64,000 nucleotides of DNA from Halomicrococcus gelatinilyticus (GTDB lineage Archaea; Halobacteriota; Halobacteria; Halobacteriales; Haladaptataceae): positions 1,674,001 through 1,738,000 of the forward strand of contig CP100465.1 in NCBI GenBank assembly GCA_024227995.1. Reading direction: 5' to 3'. The translations under genes were made by a program, and so were the position numbers. Positions within the stretch are counted from its first letter, which is position 1. Each line of letters opens with the position of its first letter. Below the pieces are notes generated by a model. It did not search any database and was not told the DNA's origin. It saw only the letters and a program-made list of their open reading frames with translations. Of the stretch, positions 41,571 to 50,203 are shown in pieces.

Positions 41571-42576
41571 ACTGCTCGCGCTCGACGCCGGCCCGTTGCT
41601 CGGCCTGCCGCTCGCGGAGTTGTGGTTCGGCCTCGTGTTCTTCATCCTCGCGACGTTCCTCTTCCTCGACGGGTTCGACTTCGGCGTCGGCGTGCTCTTC
41701 GCGTTCCAGGACGACGAGGAGACGCGGGAGACGATGCTCGCCGCCATCGGCCCCTTCTGGGACGGCAACGAGGTGTGGCTGGTCGTGTTCGGTGGCGCGC
41801 TGTTCGCAGCGTTCCCGTCGGTGTACGCCAACCTGTTCAGCCGCCACTACCTGCTGATGTTCGCCATCCTCGGCGCGCTCATCCTCCGGGGCCTCGCTCC
41901 CGAGTTCTACGAGCAGCGCCACGACGAGCGCTGGCAGCGGTGGTGGGGCCGCGCGTTCGTCGTCGGCAGCGTCGCCGCGCCCTTTTTCCTCGGGATGTTC
42001 ACGGCGAACTGGATGGTCGGCGCGACGGGGACGTTCACCGTCGCGGGCGCACTCGTCGGCCTCGCCCTCGTGGCGCTCACGGTCGTCGACGGCGCCGCCT
42101 TCCTGCGACTGAAGGTCCGCGGCGACCTGCAAGAACGGGCCCGCGGTTACGGCGTGCGGGCGCTGGTGGCGTACCTCGCGCTGGTCGTGGCGGCTGTCGG
42201 CTACCTCGCCGTCGCGCAGCCCGCGCTGCGCTCGTCGCTGGCGTCGCCGGTCGTCCTCGGCCTGCTCGCGCTGTCCGTCGCGCTCGGCGCGGCCTTCGTC
42301 GCCGCCACCCGTGCGGACCGGCACTACCTCGCCTTCGGCACCGTCGCGGGCCTCGTCGCCGCGCTCGTCGGCGTCGTCGCGGCGGTCATCTACCCGGCCA
42401 TCGACCCGGCGGCGGGACTGCTCGTCGAGGACGCCATCGTCTCGACGCTGCCGCTCAACCTGATGACGATCGGGTCCGCGGTACTGCTCCCGCTGGTGTT
42501 CGTCTACTTCGCCGTGCTGTACTCTGCGTTCAGCGGTCCGATGGACGCCGACGAGGGGTACGGCGCCGGTGAGTGA
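41563..42576 (+). CDS. cydB: Cytochrome bd-type ubiquinol oxidase subunit II
   Basis: A 337-residue hydrophobic protein with CydB features: LWFGLVFFILATFLFLDGFDFGVG, then IGPFWDGNEVWLVVFGGALFAAFPSVYA, and ILRGLAPEFYEQ. It pairs with CydA. The start overlaps the cydA stop by 8 bp, so both are made together. bd oxidases are known to resist sulfide, which fits the neighbouring SQR-like gene. Confidence 0.95.
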   Translation: MTELLALDAGPLLGLPLAELWFGLVFFILATFLFLDGFDFGVGVLFAFQDDEETRETMLAAIGPFWDGNEVWLVVFGGALFAAFPSVYANLFSRHYLLMFAILGALILRGLAPEFYEQRHDERWQRWWGRAFVVGSVAAPFFLGMFTANWMVGATGTFTVAGALVGLALVALTVVDGAAFLRLKVRGDLQERARGYGVRALVAYLALVVAAVGYLAVAQPALRSSLASPVVLGLLALSVALGAAFVAATRADRHYLAFGTVAGLVAALVGVVAAVIYPAIDPAAGLLVEDAIVSTLPLNLMTIGSAVLLPLVFVYFAVLYSAFSGPMDADEGYGAGE

Positions 42577-42611
42577 CGCGGTGTCGAACGTGTCGACCTC
42601 GATTACACCTG

Positions 42612-42620
42612 GTTTATGGT
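42612..42620 (+). promoter_or_regulatory. TATA-like box of the DUF502 gene
   Basis: GTTTATGG centred about 29 bp before the ATG at 42645. Confidence 0.5.
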
Positions 42621-42644
42621 CCCCCGCTCGGTTCATACACGTAA

Positions 42645-43262
42645 ATGTCATCGTGGAAGCGCGACGCGGCGAGCGGCCTCATCGTGCTCGCCCCCCTGCT
42701 CGTCACCGCGTACCTCGTATCGTGGCTCTATCTCCAGGTAGCGAAGGTGCCGATCCCGGGCGCGAACCTGAAAGACTACCAGCGGGTCATGATCACGCTG
42801 GTCGTGTTCACGACGCTGGTGTTCAGCGTCGGCTACCTGATGCGGACCACCGTCGGGAGCCTCGTGGAGAACGCCATCGACGGCGTGATGAACCAGCTCC
42901 CGGGGCTCCGCGTCGTCTACAACGCCTCGAAGATGGCGGCCGAGACCGCCCTCTCGGACACGAACCAGCTCCAGAAGCCCGTGAAGCTCGAGACGTGGAA
43001 CGGCATGCGGATGACCGCGTTCAAGACCGGCAAGGTGACCGACGACGGCCGCGAGGTGCTCTTTCTCCCGACGGCACCGAACATCACCACCGGGTTCGTC
43101 ATCGAGGTCGCCCCCGAGCGGTTCACCGACACCGATGAGAGCGTCGAGGACGCGCTGACGCGCATCCTCAGCGCCGGTTTCGGCGAGAACAACGAGAGCG
43201 GCATCCCCATCGACGTGATGGACCAGGGCGACGAGCAGCGCGAGACCCCGCCGCCGAAGTGA
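42645..43262 (+). CDS. DUF502 membrane protein
   Basis: A 205-residue protein with two N-terminal transmembrane helices (GLIVLAPLLVTAYLVSWLYLQV and RVMITLVVFTTLVFSVGYLM) and a soluble part with IPGLRVVYNASKMAAET-like and TAPNITTGFVIEVAPERF segments, the DUF502 pattern. The C-terminal tail is acidic. In bacteria and plants relatives (COV-type) affect membrane or wall processes; the function in archaea is unknown. Own promoter; not part of the cyd operon as far as spacing shows. Confidence 0.9.
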   Translation: MSSWKRDAASGLIVLAPLLVTAYLVSWLYLQVAKVPIPGANLKDYQRVMITLVVFTTLVFSVGYLMRTTVGSLVENAIDGVMNQLPGLRVVYNASKMAAETALSDTNQLQKPVKLETWNGMRMTAFKTGKVTDDGREVLFLPTAPNITTGFVIEVAPERFTDTDESVEDALTRILSAGFGENNESGIPIDVMDQGDEQRETPPPK

Positions 43263-43275
43263 CCGTCGACGAACC

Positions 43276-43287
43276 TTACATATTTTT
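43276..43287 (+). promoter_or_regulatory. TATA-like box of the DUF6276-like gene
   Basis: TTACATATTTTT centred about 30 bp before the ATG at 43312. Confidence 0.55.
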
Positions 43288-43311
43288 GAGGCGTCCGGAC
43301 GTTGGTCCGGT

Positions 43312-43707
43312 ATGGAGTGTTCCCACTGCGGCGGCGACGCCCTCCCGTTCGCCGTTCCGGCCGACCTCCGCGAACACGTGCCGGACACCCCGGAGTCGGT
43401 GACGGTCTGCACCGACTGTCTCGCCCTCGAACCGGCGTCCGACGTCGAGACCGAACTCACGGACTTCTCGACGGTCAGCGACGAACTCCCCGACGACCGC
43501 GACGTCGCGGCCGCGACGGTGCTCGCCATCGCGCTCATGTCCTCGCTCGCGCGCAACCGGCAGCGCATCGAGGGGCTGTTCGACTTCGTCGAGGCCGCGG
43601 GCGTCGACCCGATGCTGGTGCTCGATCGCCTCGCCGCCGACCCCGACGTTCGCCCCCCGTTCAACCTCGAACGGCGCCGCGACCAGCTCCTGCAGCTCCG
43701 CGAGTGA
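43312..43707 (+). CDS. Small haloarchaeal zinc-finger protein (DUF6276-like)
   Basis: A 131-residue acidic protein. Two CxxC pairs at residues 3-6 (CSHC) and about 40 residues on (CTDC) form a likely zinc site. The rest is helical (AAATVLAIALMSSLARNRQRIEGLFDFVEAAGVDPMLVLDRL). It resembles the haloarchaeal DUF6276 family (from memory). Function unknown. Its transcript runs toward a 24-bp tandem repeat. Confidence 0.75.
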   Translation: MECSHCGGDALPFAVPADLREHVPDTPESVTVCTDCLALEPASDVETELTDFSTVSDELPDDRDVAAATVLAIALMSSLARNRQRIEGLFDFVEAAGVDPMLVLDRLAADPDVRPPFNLERRRDQLLQLRE

Positions 43708-43750
43708 GTCGACCGGGCGGAGCGCGACGGCGAGAACCGGCGACACAGCA

Positions 43751-43828
43751 GCGAAGCGTGACAGCGGCGGTAGCGCGAAGCGTGACAGCGGCGGTAGCGC
43801 GAAGCGTGACAGCGGCGGTAGCGCGAAG
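43751..43828. repeat. 24-bp tandem repeat, three full copies plus 6 bp
   Basis: Three exact copies of a unit beginning GCGAAGCGTGACAGC (43751-43774, 43775-43798, 43799-43822) and the first six bases of a fourth. It fills the convergent gap between the DUF6276-like gene and the release-factor gene. No coding role is seen. Confidence 0.92.
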
Positions 43829-43863
43829 GAGAGAGGAGAGGTCCGTCCGCGAGGGGGCGGCGC

Positions 43864-45108
43864 TTACACGCCAGTCGAGTAGCGGAGGATGCCGGCGACG
43901 CCGCCGAAGGCGTTCATCAGCTGTTCGCCCTTCTCGAAGTCGGTGCTGATGAACTTCGTCTCGGTCCCGCGCTGGTCGGCGATGTTCATCAGGTACTCGA
44001 TGGCGTCCTCGCGCTCGTCGACCTCCGGTTCCGTGCCGTCCTCGCAGGTGTGCTCGGGCGTGTCGGCGCGCTGGTCGACGAACTCGTACTCCTCCTTGTC
44101 GCCGCAGTCGTAGACGACGACGTCCTTGCGGAGGTCCTCGCTGATGAGCAGGCGGTCGACCGACCCCATCACGAGGTTCCTGCGGGTCGGCTCGAACCCG
44201 TAGGTCGCGAGGCCGCCCTCGTTGAGCTCCTTGAAGAACTCCTCCATCTGGGACTTGTCCTTCATCACCTCGGCGTCGGCCAGGACCTCCTGGGCGGCGT
44301 CGACGAGGTCGTAGAGGCCGGACTCGTCGGTGTAGGCGACGTCGAACTTCCCGAGGACCATGTCCTGAAGCTCGTGGTGGAGGTAGTCGCCGTCGAGGAA
44401 CTCGTCTTTCGTCGGCGACGGACCGCCGACGAGCACGCCGTCGAGGTCGTGGCGCTTGGCGACGAACAGCTCGTTGGCCATCTCCGCGACCTCCTGGTAG
44501 AAGTTGTCGATGGCCTCCAGGCGTAGCCGGGCGAACCGCTGGGCGGACTGGCCACCTTTGCGCTGCTTGCCGGGAACGAGCGACGAGGCGGACTTCACCG
44601 GCTCGACGCGCTTGCCCTTCAGCCAGCCGACGTTGGCCTCGCGTCGGTCGAGGACGACCAGGCCGTACAGCCCCTTGTCGCCCAGCATCTCCTCCAGCGG
44701 CTCGGTGAGGAACGAGGAGTCGCAGTGGTAGCGGAACGACTGGATGGGCTCGGGCGGGTCCTCCAGCACCTTCGTCACCATGTCGGTCTGGCCGCCGCCG
44801 GTGTCGATGGCGCCCGAGAACAGGACGATGCCGTCGCCCGGCGGGTAGGTGTCGTAGTACCGGAGGCGGTCCTTGATGGACGTCAGCGCGTCCTGGACGT
44901 TCGTCCGGGTCTGCTTGGACTTGATGTTGCTCGCCTCGCTGTGCTCCTGGGTCACGTGGGCGACCACGTCGCTGATCTGCTTGTCCGGCGGGATGTAGAT
45001 GGTGACGAGCTGGGTCCCTGACCCCTCGTACTCGCGGAGGTCCTCGATGACCTTCTGGAACTCGTACTTCTTCCTGTCGGACGGTTCGCCCTCCTCCTGC
45101 TGGCTCAT
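43864..45108 (-). CDS. prf1: Peptide chain release factor aRF1
   Basis: A 414-residue class I release factor of the archaeal/eukaryotic type. Stop-codon recognition motifs are NIKS (61-64) and YHCDSSF (127-133, the YxCxxxF motif); the catalytic GGQ is at 185-187 within VPGKQRKGGQSAQRF. The C-terminal domain binds aRF3/EF1A-type partners. It reads all three stop codons. TATA-like TTACTTA lies about 29 bp upstream of the ATG. Confidence 0.97.
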   Translation of the reverse strand: MSQQEEGEPSDRKKYEFQKVIEDLREYEGSGTQLVTIYIPPDKQISDVVAHVTQEHSEASNIKSKQTRTNVQDALTSIKDRLRYYDTYPPGDGIVLFSGAIDTGGGQTDMVTKVLEDPPEPIQSFRYHCDSSFLTEPLEEMLGDKGLYGLVVLDRREANVGWLKGKRVEPVKSASSLVPGKQRKGGQSAQRFARLRLEAIDNFYQEVAEMANELFVAKRHDLDGVLVGGPSPTKDEFLDGDYLHHELQDMVLGKFDVAYTDESGLYDLVDAAQEVLADAEVMKDKSQMEEFFKELNEGGLATYGFEPTRRNLVMGSVDRLLISEDLRKDVVVYDCGDKEEYEFVDQRADTPEHTCEDGTEPEVDEREDAIEYLMNIADQRGTETKFISTDFEKGEQLMNAFGGVAGILRYSTGV

Positions 45109-45218
45109 TACCCCGTACTAGCCGCTCCAGTCGGTAAGTAACCTTTGACCTCTGCCCCCGCCCGCACTCCGGCGATCGGGCCCGAAAACTGCGCCGAAAA
45201 GATCGATGGTCCGGTCGT

Positions 45219-45707
45219 TCAGCGCCGGTAGAGGGCGGCGAACACCGCACCCAGCACGACGCCGTAGATGACGTGGCCGACGAGGCTCATCGGGTCGAGG
45301 TTCGGGATGGCCGGGGCGTCAATGCCGATCGCGCCCATCCAGAGCGGCATCATGATGGCGGCCGCGACCAGCCACAGGGCGACGCCGTAGCCCGCGCCGA
45401 GGCCGGTCGACGCGGTCACGCTGTCGGCGTAGCGGCGGAGACTCGTCCCGGTGACGATGCCCCCGAACACGAGCCCGAAGACGATGCTGTGGAAGATGTG
45501 GGCGACCCACGCCCAGGTGAGTCCTTCGAGGCCGTACAGCGACGCGACGCCGGGAAGCGTCCCCGTCGACTGCATGAGTACGCCGAACGCGACGCCGCCG
45601 GCGATACCGCCGACGGTGGCGCTCGTCCAGGCGCGCCGGTTGGCGTAGCGGCGTCCGGTTACTGTCTCTTCCGCTTCGACAGTCTCGCTAGTGGATTGTT
45701 GTGCCAT
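45219..45707 (-). CDS. Haloarchaeal four-helix membrane protein
   Basis: A 162-residue protein with four hydrophobic segments: TSATVGGIAGGVAFGVLMQSTG, WAWVAHIFHSIVFGLVFGGIVTG, LGAGYGVALWLVAAAIMMPLWMG and LVGHVIYGVVLGAVFAALY. Two His in the second and fourth helices (AHIFHS and VGHVIYG) line up. It recalls DUF6789-type proteins sometimes annotated as histidine kinases, but no kinase motif is seen. The ATG at 45707 gives a typical hydrophilic N-terminus (MAQQSTSETVEAEETV). Confidence 0.8.
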   Translation of the reverse strand: MAQQSTSETVEAEETVTGRRYANRRAWTSATVGGIAGGVAFGVLMQSTGTLPGVASLYGLEGLTWAWVAHIFHSIVFGLVFGGIVTGTSLRRYADSVTASTGLGAGYGVALWLVAAAIMMPLWMGAIGIDAPAIPNLDPMSLVGHVIYGVVLGAVFAALYRR

Positions 45708-45907
45708 GGTACCATGATACGTCACCACTGAGGATATAGATTTCTGCGGTCCGGTGGACAGGACAGCCCGAAGGGACGTCTTCGTCGGGCCGCAGACGCG
45801 GCGATTCCGCCGTGCGCCGAGGACAGTTCGGCGGCGCTTCCGGTCTCGCGCCGGTGAGGGAACGCGTCGCCAGAGCGACTTTCCGCCGCGCCGGCGTCGT
45901 CTCCGAC

Positions 45908-46651
45908 ATGGCGGTTCGACGGCCAGTGCGCCGGACGGTCGTCGCGACGCTGGTCACGGTCCTCGGCGTCGTCTGTAGCGTGGCGCTGTCGATTCCGGCC
46001 GTCCTCGCGCCGCTGGGGGTCGTTCCGCGCTTCGGCGTGCTCCTCGTCCTCTCGGAACTGGGGTTCGCGGTCGCCGCCGTGGCGTTCCTCCTCGCGACCG
46101 GGCGGTCGTTCGGCTACGTCCGCTGGGCGGGCGTCGACCGCGAGGCCGTCCGCTGGATCGTCGGCGGGACCGCGGGGCTGTTCGCGCTCCGGGTCGCCGC
46201 CATCGGCGTCGTGCAGGGGCTCGGTCTGCCGGTCGCCGAGAGCTCCGTCACCGACCTCGCCGGCCGGGGGTACGTCGCGACGCTGCTCCTGCTCGTCCCA
46301 CTGTCGCTGCTCGTCGTCGGTCCGGCGGAGGAACTGCTGTTCCGCGGCGTCGTCCAGCGGTACCTCTCGGGCTGTTTCTCGACGACCGGCGCGGTCGTCG
46401 GTGCCAGCGTCCTCTTCGCGCTGGTCCACCTCCCGACGACGCTGCTCGCGGTCGCCGACCCGGTCGTCACCGACGCGGACCTGCTCGCCGTGGCGGTGAC
46501 GCTGACCATCGTCTTCGGCCTCTCGCTGGGCCTGGGCTACCTCTACGCCCGGACCGCGAACCTCGCCGTGCCCGTGTTCGTCCACGGGTGCTACGACGCG
46601 CTGCTGTTCGCGCTGGCGTACGTCGTCGCCGTCGGCTCCGGGCCGGCGTAG
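45908..46651 (+). CDS. CPBP-family intramembrane glutamic endopeptidase
   Basis: A 247-residue protein with about seven transmembrane segments and the Abi/CPBP motifs: EELLFRGVVQRYL (the catalytic EE...R), FALVHLP (FxxxH) and a late His in VFVHGCYDALL. Relatives (Rce1, MroQ) cut or chaperone membrane-bound peptides. Substrate unknown. The ATG at 45908 follows a basic start (MAVRRPVRRTV) and precedes the first helix. No partner gene is seen beside it. Confidence 0.9.
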   Translation: MAVRRPVRRTVVATLVTVLGVVCSVALSIPAVLAPLGVVPRFGVLLVLSELGFAVAAVAFLLATGRSFGYVRWAGVDREAVRWIVGGTAGLFALRVAAIGVVQGLGLPVAESSVTDLAGRGYVATLLLLVPLSLLVVGPAEELLFRGVVQRYLSGCFSTTGAVVGASVLFALVHLPTTLLAVADPVVTDADLLAVAVTLTIVFGLSLGLGYLYARTANLAVPVFVHGCYDALLFALAYVVAVGSGPA

Positions 46652-46711
46652 CGCCACGGCTCCGCGCATCGTCGCGACGAACAACTGAACGGGCTCGGTC
46701 CGGTGTTTCGA

Positions 46712-46721
46712 AAACGTTTAC
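46712..46721 (+). promoter_or_regulatory. TATA-like box of the etfBA operon
   Basis: AAACGTTTAC centred about 29 bp before the ATG at 46747. Confidence 0.45.
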
Positions 46722-46746
46722 CTCCTGAACGGGCAACGCACGTAGC

Positions 46747-47538
46747 ATGAAGGTCCTGGTAACGGTGAAGGAAGTCGCCGAACTCGCGGACGACTTCGAA
46801 GTCGAGGGAACCGAGGTCGCGGACCGGTACCTCGAGTACGACCTGAACGAGTGGGACGACTACGCCGTCGAGGAGGGCGTCCAGTTGAGCGAGGACGGCG
46901 TCGCCGACGAGGTGGTCTCGGTCACCATCGGTCCCGAACGGGCCGACGAGACCATCCGGATGGCGCTCGCCAAGGGCGCGGACCGCGCGGTCCGCGTGTG
47001 GGACGACGCGCTCGAAGAGCCCGACCTGCTCGACGTCGAGACCAAGACGAAGATCCTCGCGGCCGTCGTCGAGGAGGAGGAGCCGGACCTCGTGCTGACG
47101 GGCGTCCAGGCCGGCGACGACGCCTTCGGCGCGACCGGCGTCGCGCTCGCCGACGCCATCGGCTACGAGTGGGCCGCGGTCGTGAACAGCCTCGACCTCG
47201 ACGCCGACGAGGGCGTCGCGCACGTCCGCCGCGAACTGGAGGGCGGCGTGGAGGAACTCACCGACGTCGACGTTCCCGCCGTGCTCACCATCCAGACGGG
47301 TATCAACGAGCCGCGCTACGCCAGCCTGCGCGGCATCCGGCAGGCCCAGAGCAAGGAGATCGCGCCGAAGACGCTCGACGACCTCGGTCTCGACGCCGCC
47401 GCGGTCGAGAGCGACCTGACGCTCACCGCGATGTACGAACCCGAGAGCGAGAGCGACGCCGAGATATTCGAGGGCAGCGCCGAGGAGAGCGCCGGGAAGC
47501 TTGCTGACGTCCTCCGCGAGAAGGGGGTGGCAGAATGA
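46747..47538 (+). CDS. etfB: Electron transfer flavoprotein beta subunit
   Basis: A 263-residue EtfB/FixA protein. It starts KVLVTVKEVAELADDFEVEGTEV, carries the AMP/FAD-binding core DLVLTGVQAGDDAFGATGVALADAIG and the ending PAVLTIQTGINEPRYASLRGIRQAQSKEI. It forms a heterodimer with EtfA and carries electrons from acyl-CoA or other dehydrogenases to a quinone reductase. No fixC/fixX gene lies beside it. The stop overlaps the etfA start by ATGA. Confidence 0.95.
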   Translation: MKVLVTVKEVAELADDFEVEGTEVADRYLEYDLNEWDDYAVEEGVQLSEDGVADEVVSVTIGPERADETIRMALAKGADRAVRVWDDALEEPDLLDVETKTKILAAVVEEEEPDLVLTGVQAGDDAFGATGVALADAIGYEWAAVVNSLDLDADEGVAHVRRELEGGVEELTDVDVPAVLTIQTGINEPRYASLRGIRQAQSKEIAPKTLDDLGLDAAAVESDLTLTAMYEPESESDAEIFEGSAEESAGKLADVLREKGVAE

Positions 47539-48488
47539 CGGACGTTCTCGCCGTCACCGAGCACCGCCGCGGCGACCTGCGCGACGAGAGCTTCGAGGTC
47601 ATCACCGCCGGTCGCGAACTCGCCGACGACACCGGCGGCGACCTCCACCTGGCGGTCATCTCCGGCGACGTCGAGGAGTTCGCCGAGAGCGTCAACCGCG
47701 AGGGCGTCGACCACGTCCACACCGTCGACCACGGCGAGGAGTTCAACCACGACGTCTACGCCCAGGCCGTCGAGGGGCTGTACGACGAGGTCGACCCGAC
47801 CGTCCTCGTGACGCCCAACAGCGTCAACGGCCTCGACTACGCGCCCGCCGTGGCGAACGCGCTCGACCTGCCGCTCGTCACCGACGCGGTCGACCTCGCG
47901 TACGACGACACGCTCGTCGTCACCCGCGAGATGTACGGCTCGAAGGTCGAGACGACCGTCGAGGTCGAGGGCGACAGCTTCGTCGTCACGACCCGCGGCG
48001 CCGAGTGGCCGCAGGCCGAGGGCGTCGGCGACGCCGAGATCTCGGCGTTCGACGCCGACATCGACGAGTCCGCGGTCGGCTCCACGGTCACCGGCTTCGA
48101 GGAGGTCGGCGGCGGCGACGTCGACATCAGCGAGGCCGACTTCCTCGTCAGCATCGGCCGCGGCATCGAGGAGGAGGACAACCTCCCGCTCATCGAGGAC
48201 CTCGTCGAGGCGACGGACGCGACGCTCTCGTCGTCCCGTCCCATCGTCGACAACGGCTGGCTGCCGAAGAACCGGCAGGTCGGCCAGTCCGGCAAGGTCG
48301 TCACGCCCGACGTCTACCTCGCCATCGGCATCTCCGGTGCCGTCCAGCACGTCGCCGGCATGAAGGGCAGCGACACCATCATCGCCGTCAACACCGACCC
48401 GAACGCGCCCATCTTCGACATCGCCGACTACGGCATCGTCGGCGACCTGTTCGAGGTCGTGCCGGAACTCATCGAGGAGTTCGAGTAA
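47535..48488 (+). CDS. etfA: Electron transfer flavoprotein alpha subunit
   Basis: A 317-residue EtfA/FixB protein. N-terminal Rossmann-like half (VLAVTEHRRGDLRDESFEVITAGREL) and C-terminal FAD-binding domain (SSRPIVDNGWLPKNRQVGQSGKVVTPDVYLAIGISGAVQHVAGM, then IIAVNTDPNAPIFDIADYGIVGD). Both FAD motifs are complete. Translated with etfB. Confidence 0.96.
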   Translation: MTDVLAVTEHRRGDLRDESFEVITAGRELADDTGGDLHLAVISGDVEEFAESVNREGVDHVHTVDHGEEFNHDVYAQAVEGLYDEVDPTVLVTPNSVNGLDYAPAVANALDLPLVTDAVDLAYDDTLVVTREMYGSKVETTVEVEGDSFVVTTRGAEWPQAEGVGDAEISAFDADIDESAVGSTVTGFEEVGGGDVDISEADFLVSIGRGIEEEDNLPLIEDLVEATDATLSSSRPIVDNGWLPKNRQVGQSGKVVTPDVYLAIGISGAVQHVAGMKGSDTIIAVNTDPNAPIFDIADYGIVGDLFEVVPELIEEFE

Positions 48489-48567
48489 CGCCGCCGCGTT
48501 ACGAGCGCCGCGGTCGGACCCATCCCGTTTTCCGCTTTCGACGACTGCGTAGCGTCCGCTGTCGTCG

Positions 48568-49224
48568 TCAGGACGGCTTCCCGACCGCGTCGTACACCAG
48601 CGTCGCCTCCGCCTTCCGGAGGTGCTCGGAGGCGGTCGCGGGCGAGCAGTCTAGCCGCTCTGCGACGTCCTCGACGGACCCCCGACGCGGCACCTCGTAG
48701 TAGCCGGCGTCGACGGCGGCGTCGAGCGCCGCCCGCTGGCGGTCGGTGAGGTCGTCGCCGGCGGCGCGGCCGTCGTACTCGCCGGCGCGGGCGAGTTCCA
48801 CCCGGATGTCGTCCGGGATGGCGTCGACGGCCGCGCGCAGGTCCGCCGACTCCCCGACGAGCGTGAACCGGACGCGGCCGTCGTCGAGGTACTCAAGCGG
48901 CGACGCGAGGACGAGACTGCCCTGCGAGACGGCGTCGACGAGTTTTTGCCCGACGCCGCTGCCCGCGTCGTCGACGGACACGTAGAACGCGTCGTCGTCG
49001 ACGGGCGTGACGGTGTAGTCGACGACCGAATCGAGGTCGGCCAGCGCGTCGACGTACGCCGCCCGGTCCCCCTCGACGTAGAACAGCAGCGTGTTCGGGC
49101 CGTCGCTGGCGACGTTCCAGTGGAGCATCCGGTACGCCTCGACGGCGTCGTGCTCGTTGGCGAACCGGTGCATGGGGTGGACGGTCGCGGCCGAGTGGTT
49201 CAGCGTCAGCCGGAGGTACTTCAC
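48568..49224 (-). CDS. Bacterio-opsin-activator-type (HTH-10) transcriptional regulator
   Basis: A 218-residue protein with the C-terminal HTH-10 domain: DDLTDRQRAALDAAVDAGYYEVPRRGSVEDVAERLDCSPATASEHLRKAEATLV. The N-terminal ~155 residues form an alpha/beta sensor domain without a recognised ligand pocket (begins KYLRLTLNHSAATVHPMHRF). These regulators are very numerous in haloarchaea. A TATA-like TTTTTAACC lies about 33 bp upstream. The neighbouring etfBA and nuoB genes are candidate targets, but no operator is visible. Confidence 0.92.
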   Translation of the reverse strand: MKYLRLTLNHSAATVHPMHRFANEHDAVEAYRMLHWNVASDGPNTLLFYVEGDRAAYVDALADLDSVVDYTVTPVDDDAFYVSVDDAGSGVGQKLVDAVSQGSLVLASPLEYLDDGRVRFTLVGESADLRAAVDAIPDDIRVELARAGEYDGRAAGDDLTDRQRAALDAAVDAGYYEVPRRGSVEDVAERLDCSPATASEHLRKAEATLVYDAVGKPS

Positions 49225-49320
49225 GGTCTCGTCGACCGACTTCTCGCCGCGGGTTAAAAAGACCCTAGTGCGTGCGGCAGAATCGGCTTTCGCTCACGGT
49301 GACAACGCACTGGCAGAACC

Positions 49321-50121
49321 ATGGACGACGACGCATTGCACCGGACGACGGGACCGCGACGCGAGGTAGCGACCGATGGCGGCACGCCGAGGGGGACGGC
49401 GACGGACGGCGGCACGACGAAGGGGGAAGTCGGGGACGGGGCGGCGTCGGACCGCGACGTGGTCTCCAAGACCCGCGAGGCCCGGACGGGCGAGGGCGTC
49501 GACGACCGGTTCAACTCGCGGCTGCGCGAGGCGTTCGGCACGTCGCCGTTCGTCCTCACCAAGCTGGACGCGTTCATGAACTGGGTGCGGGGGTCGTCGA
49601 TGTTCCTCCTGCAGTTCGGCATCGCCTGCTGCGCCATGGAGATGATGCACACCTTCGGCGTGAAACACGACCTCGACCGGTTCGGGTCGGGCGTGCCGCG
49701 GGCGTCGCCCCGCCAGGCTGACGTGATGATCGTCCCCGGCACCATCGTCGCCAAGTTCGCCCCACGGATGAAGCGCGTCTACGACCAGATGCCCGAGCCG
49801 AAGTTCGTCGTCAACATGGGCTCCTGTTCCATCTCCGGGGGTCCCTTCCAGGAGGGCTACAGCGTCATCGAGGGTGCCGAGGAGGTCATCCCGGTCGACA
49901 TCCACGTTCCGGGCTGTCCGCCGCGTCCCGAAGCGCTCGTCTACGGCGTCGTCAAGCTCCAGCAGCGCGTCGCCAACGGCGAGACCAGCCCCGTCACCGT
50001 GAAGCCGTACGAGCTGGAGCAGTTCGGCGACATGGAGCGCGACGAACTGGCGAAGAAGCTCGCCGACGAGGTCGACGCGGACACCCTGGCGATGCGCTAC
50101 GACTGGCGCGAGTCGCCGTAG
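49321..50121 (+). CDS. nuoB: NADH-quinone oxidoreductase subunit B-like protein, stand-alone, long N-terminus
   Basis: A 266-residue NuoB-family protein. Four Cys for the N2 4Fe-4S cluster are visible: the pair in GIACCAMEMM, NMGSCSISGG and HVPGCPPRPEAL. The core begins near residue 76. The first ~75 residues are a low-complexity, Gly/Thr/Asp-rich stretch with repeated TDGGT that is absent from normal NuoB. Complex I genes nuoA, C, D, H-N are not around it. It may serve the main complex from a separate locus or another hydrogenase-like or Fe-S enzyme. Confidence 0.92.
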   Translation: MDDDALHRTTGPRREVATDGGTPRGTATDGGTTKGEVGDGAASDRDVVSKTREARTGEGVDDRFNSRLREAFGTSPFVLTKLDAFMNWVRGSSMFLLQFGIACCAMEMMHTFGVKHDLDRFGSGVPRASPRQADVMIVPGTIVAKFAPRMKRVYDQMPEPKFVVNMGSCSISGGPFQEGYSVIEGAEEVIPVDIHVPGCPPRPEALVYGVVKLQQRVANGETSPVTVKPYELEQFGDMERDELAKKLADEVDADTLAMRYDWRESP

Positions 50122-50170
50122 CGACGCCGACGACCGACGTGAACCCGCGCACTGCAGTCGAACCCGTCAC

Positions 50171-50179
50171 GTATTTGCG
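50171..50179 (+). promoter_or_regulatory. TATA-like box of the prenyl synthase gene
   Basis: GTATTTG centred about 29 bp before the ATG at 50204. Confidence 0.45.
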
Positions 50180-50203
50180 TCCCCCGTCCTGAAGGTTCCA
50201 CGA

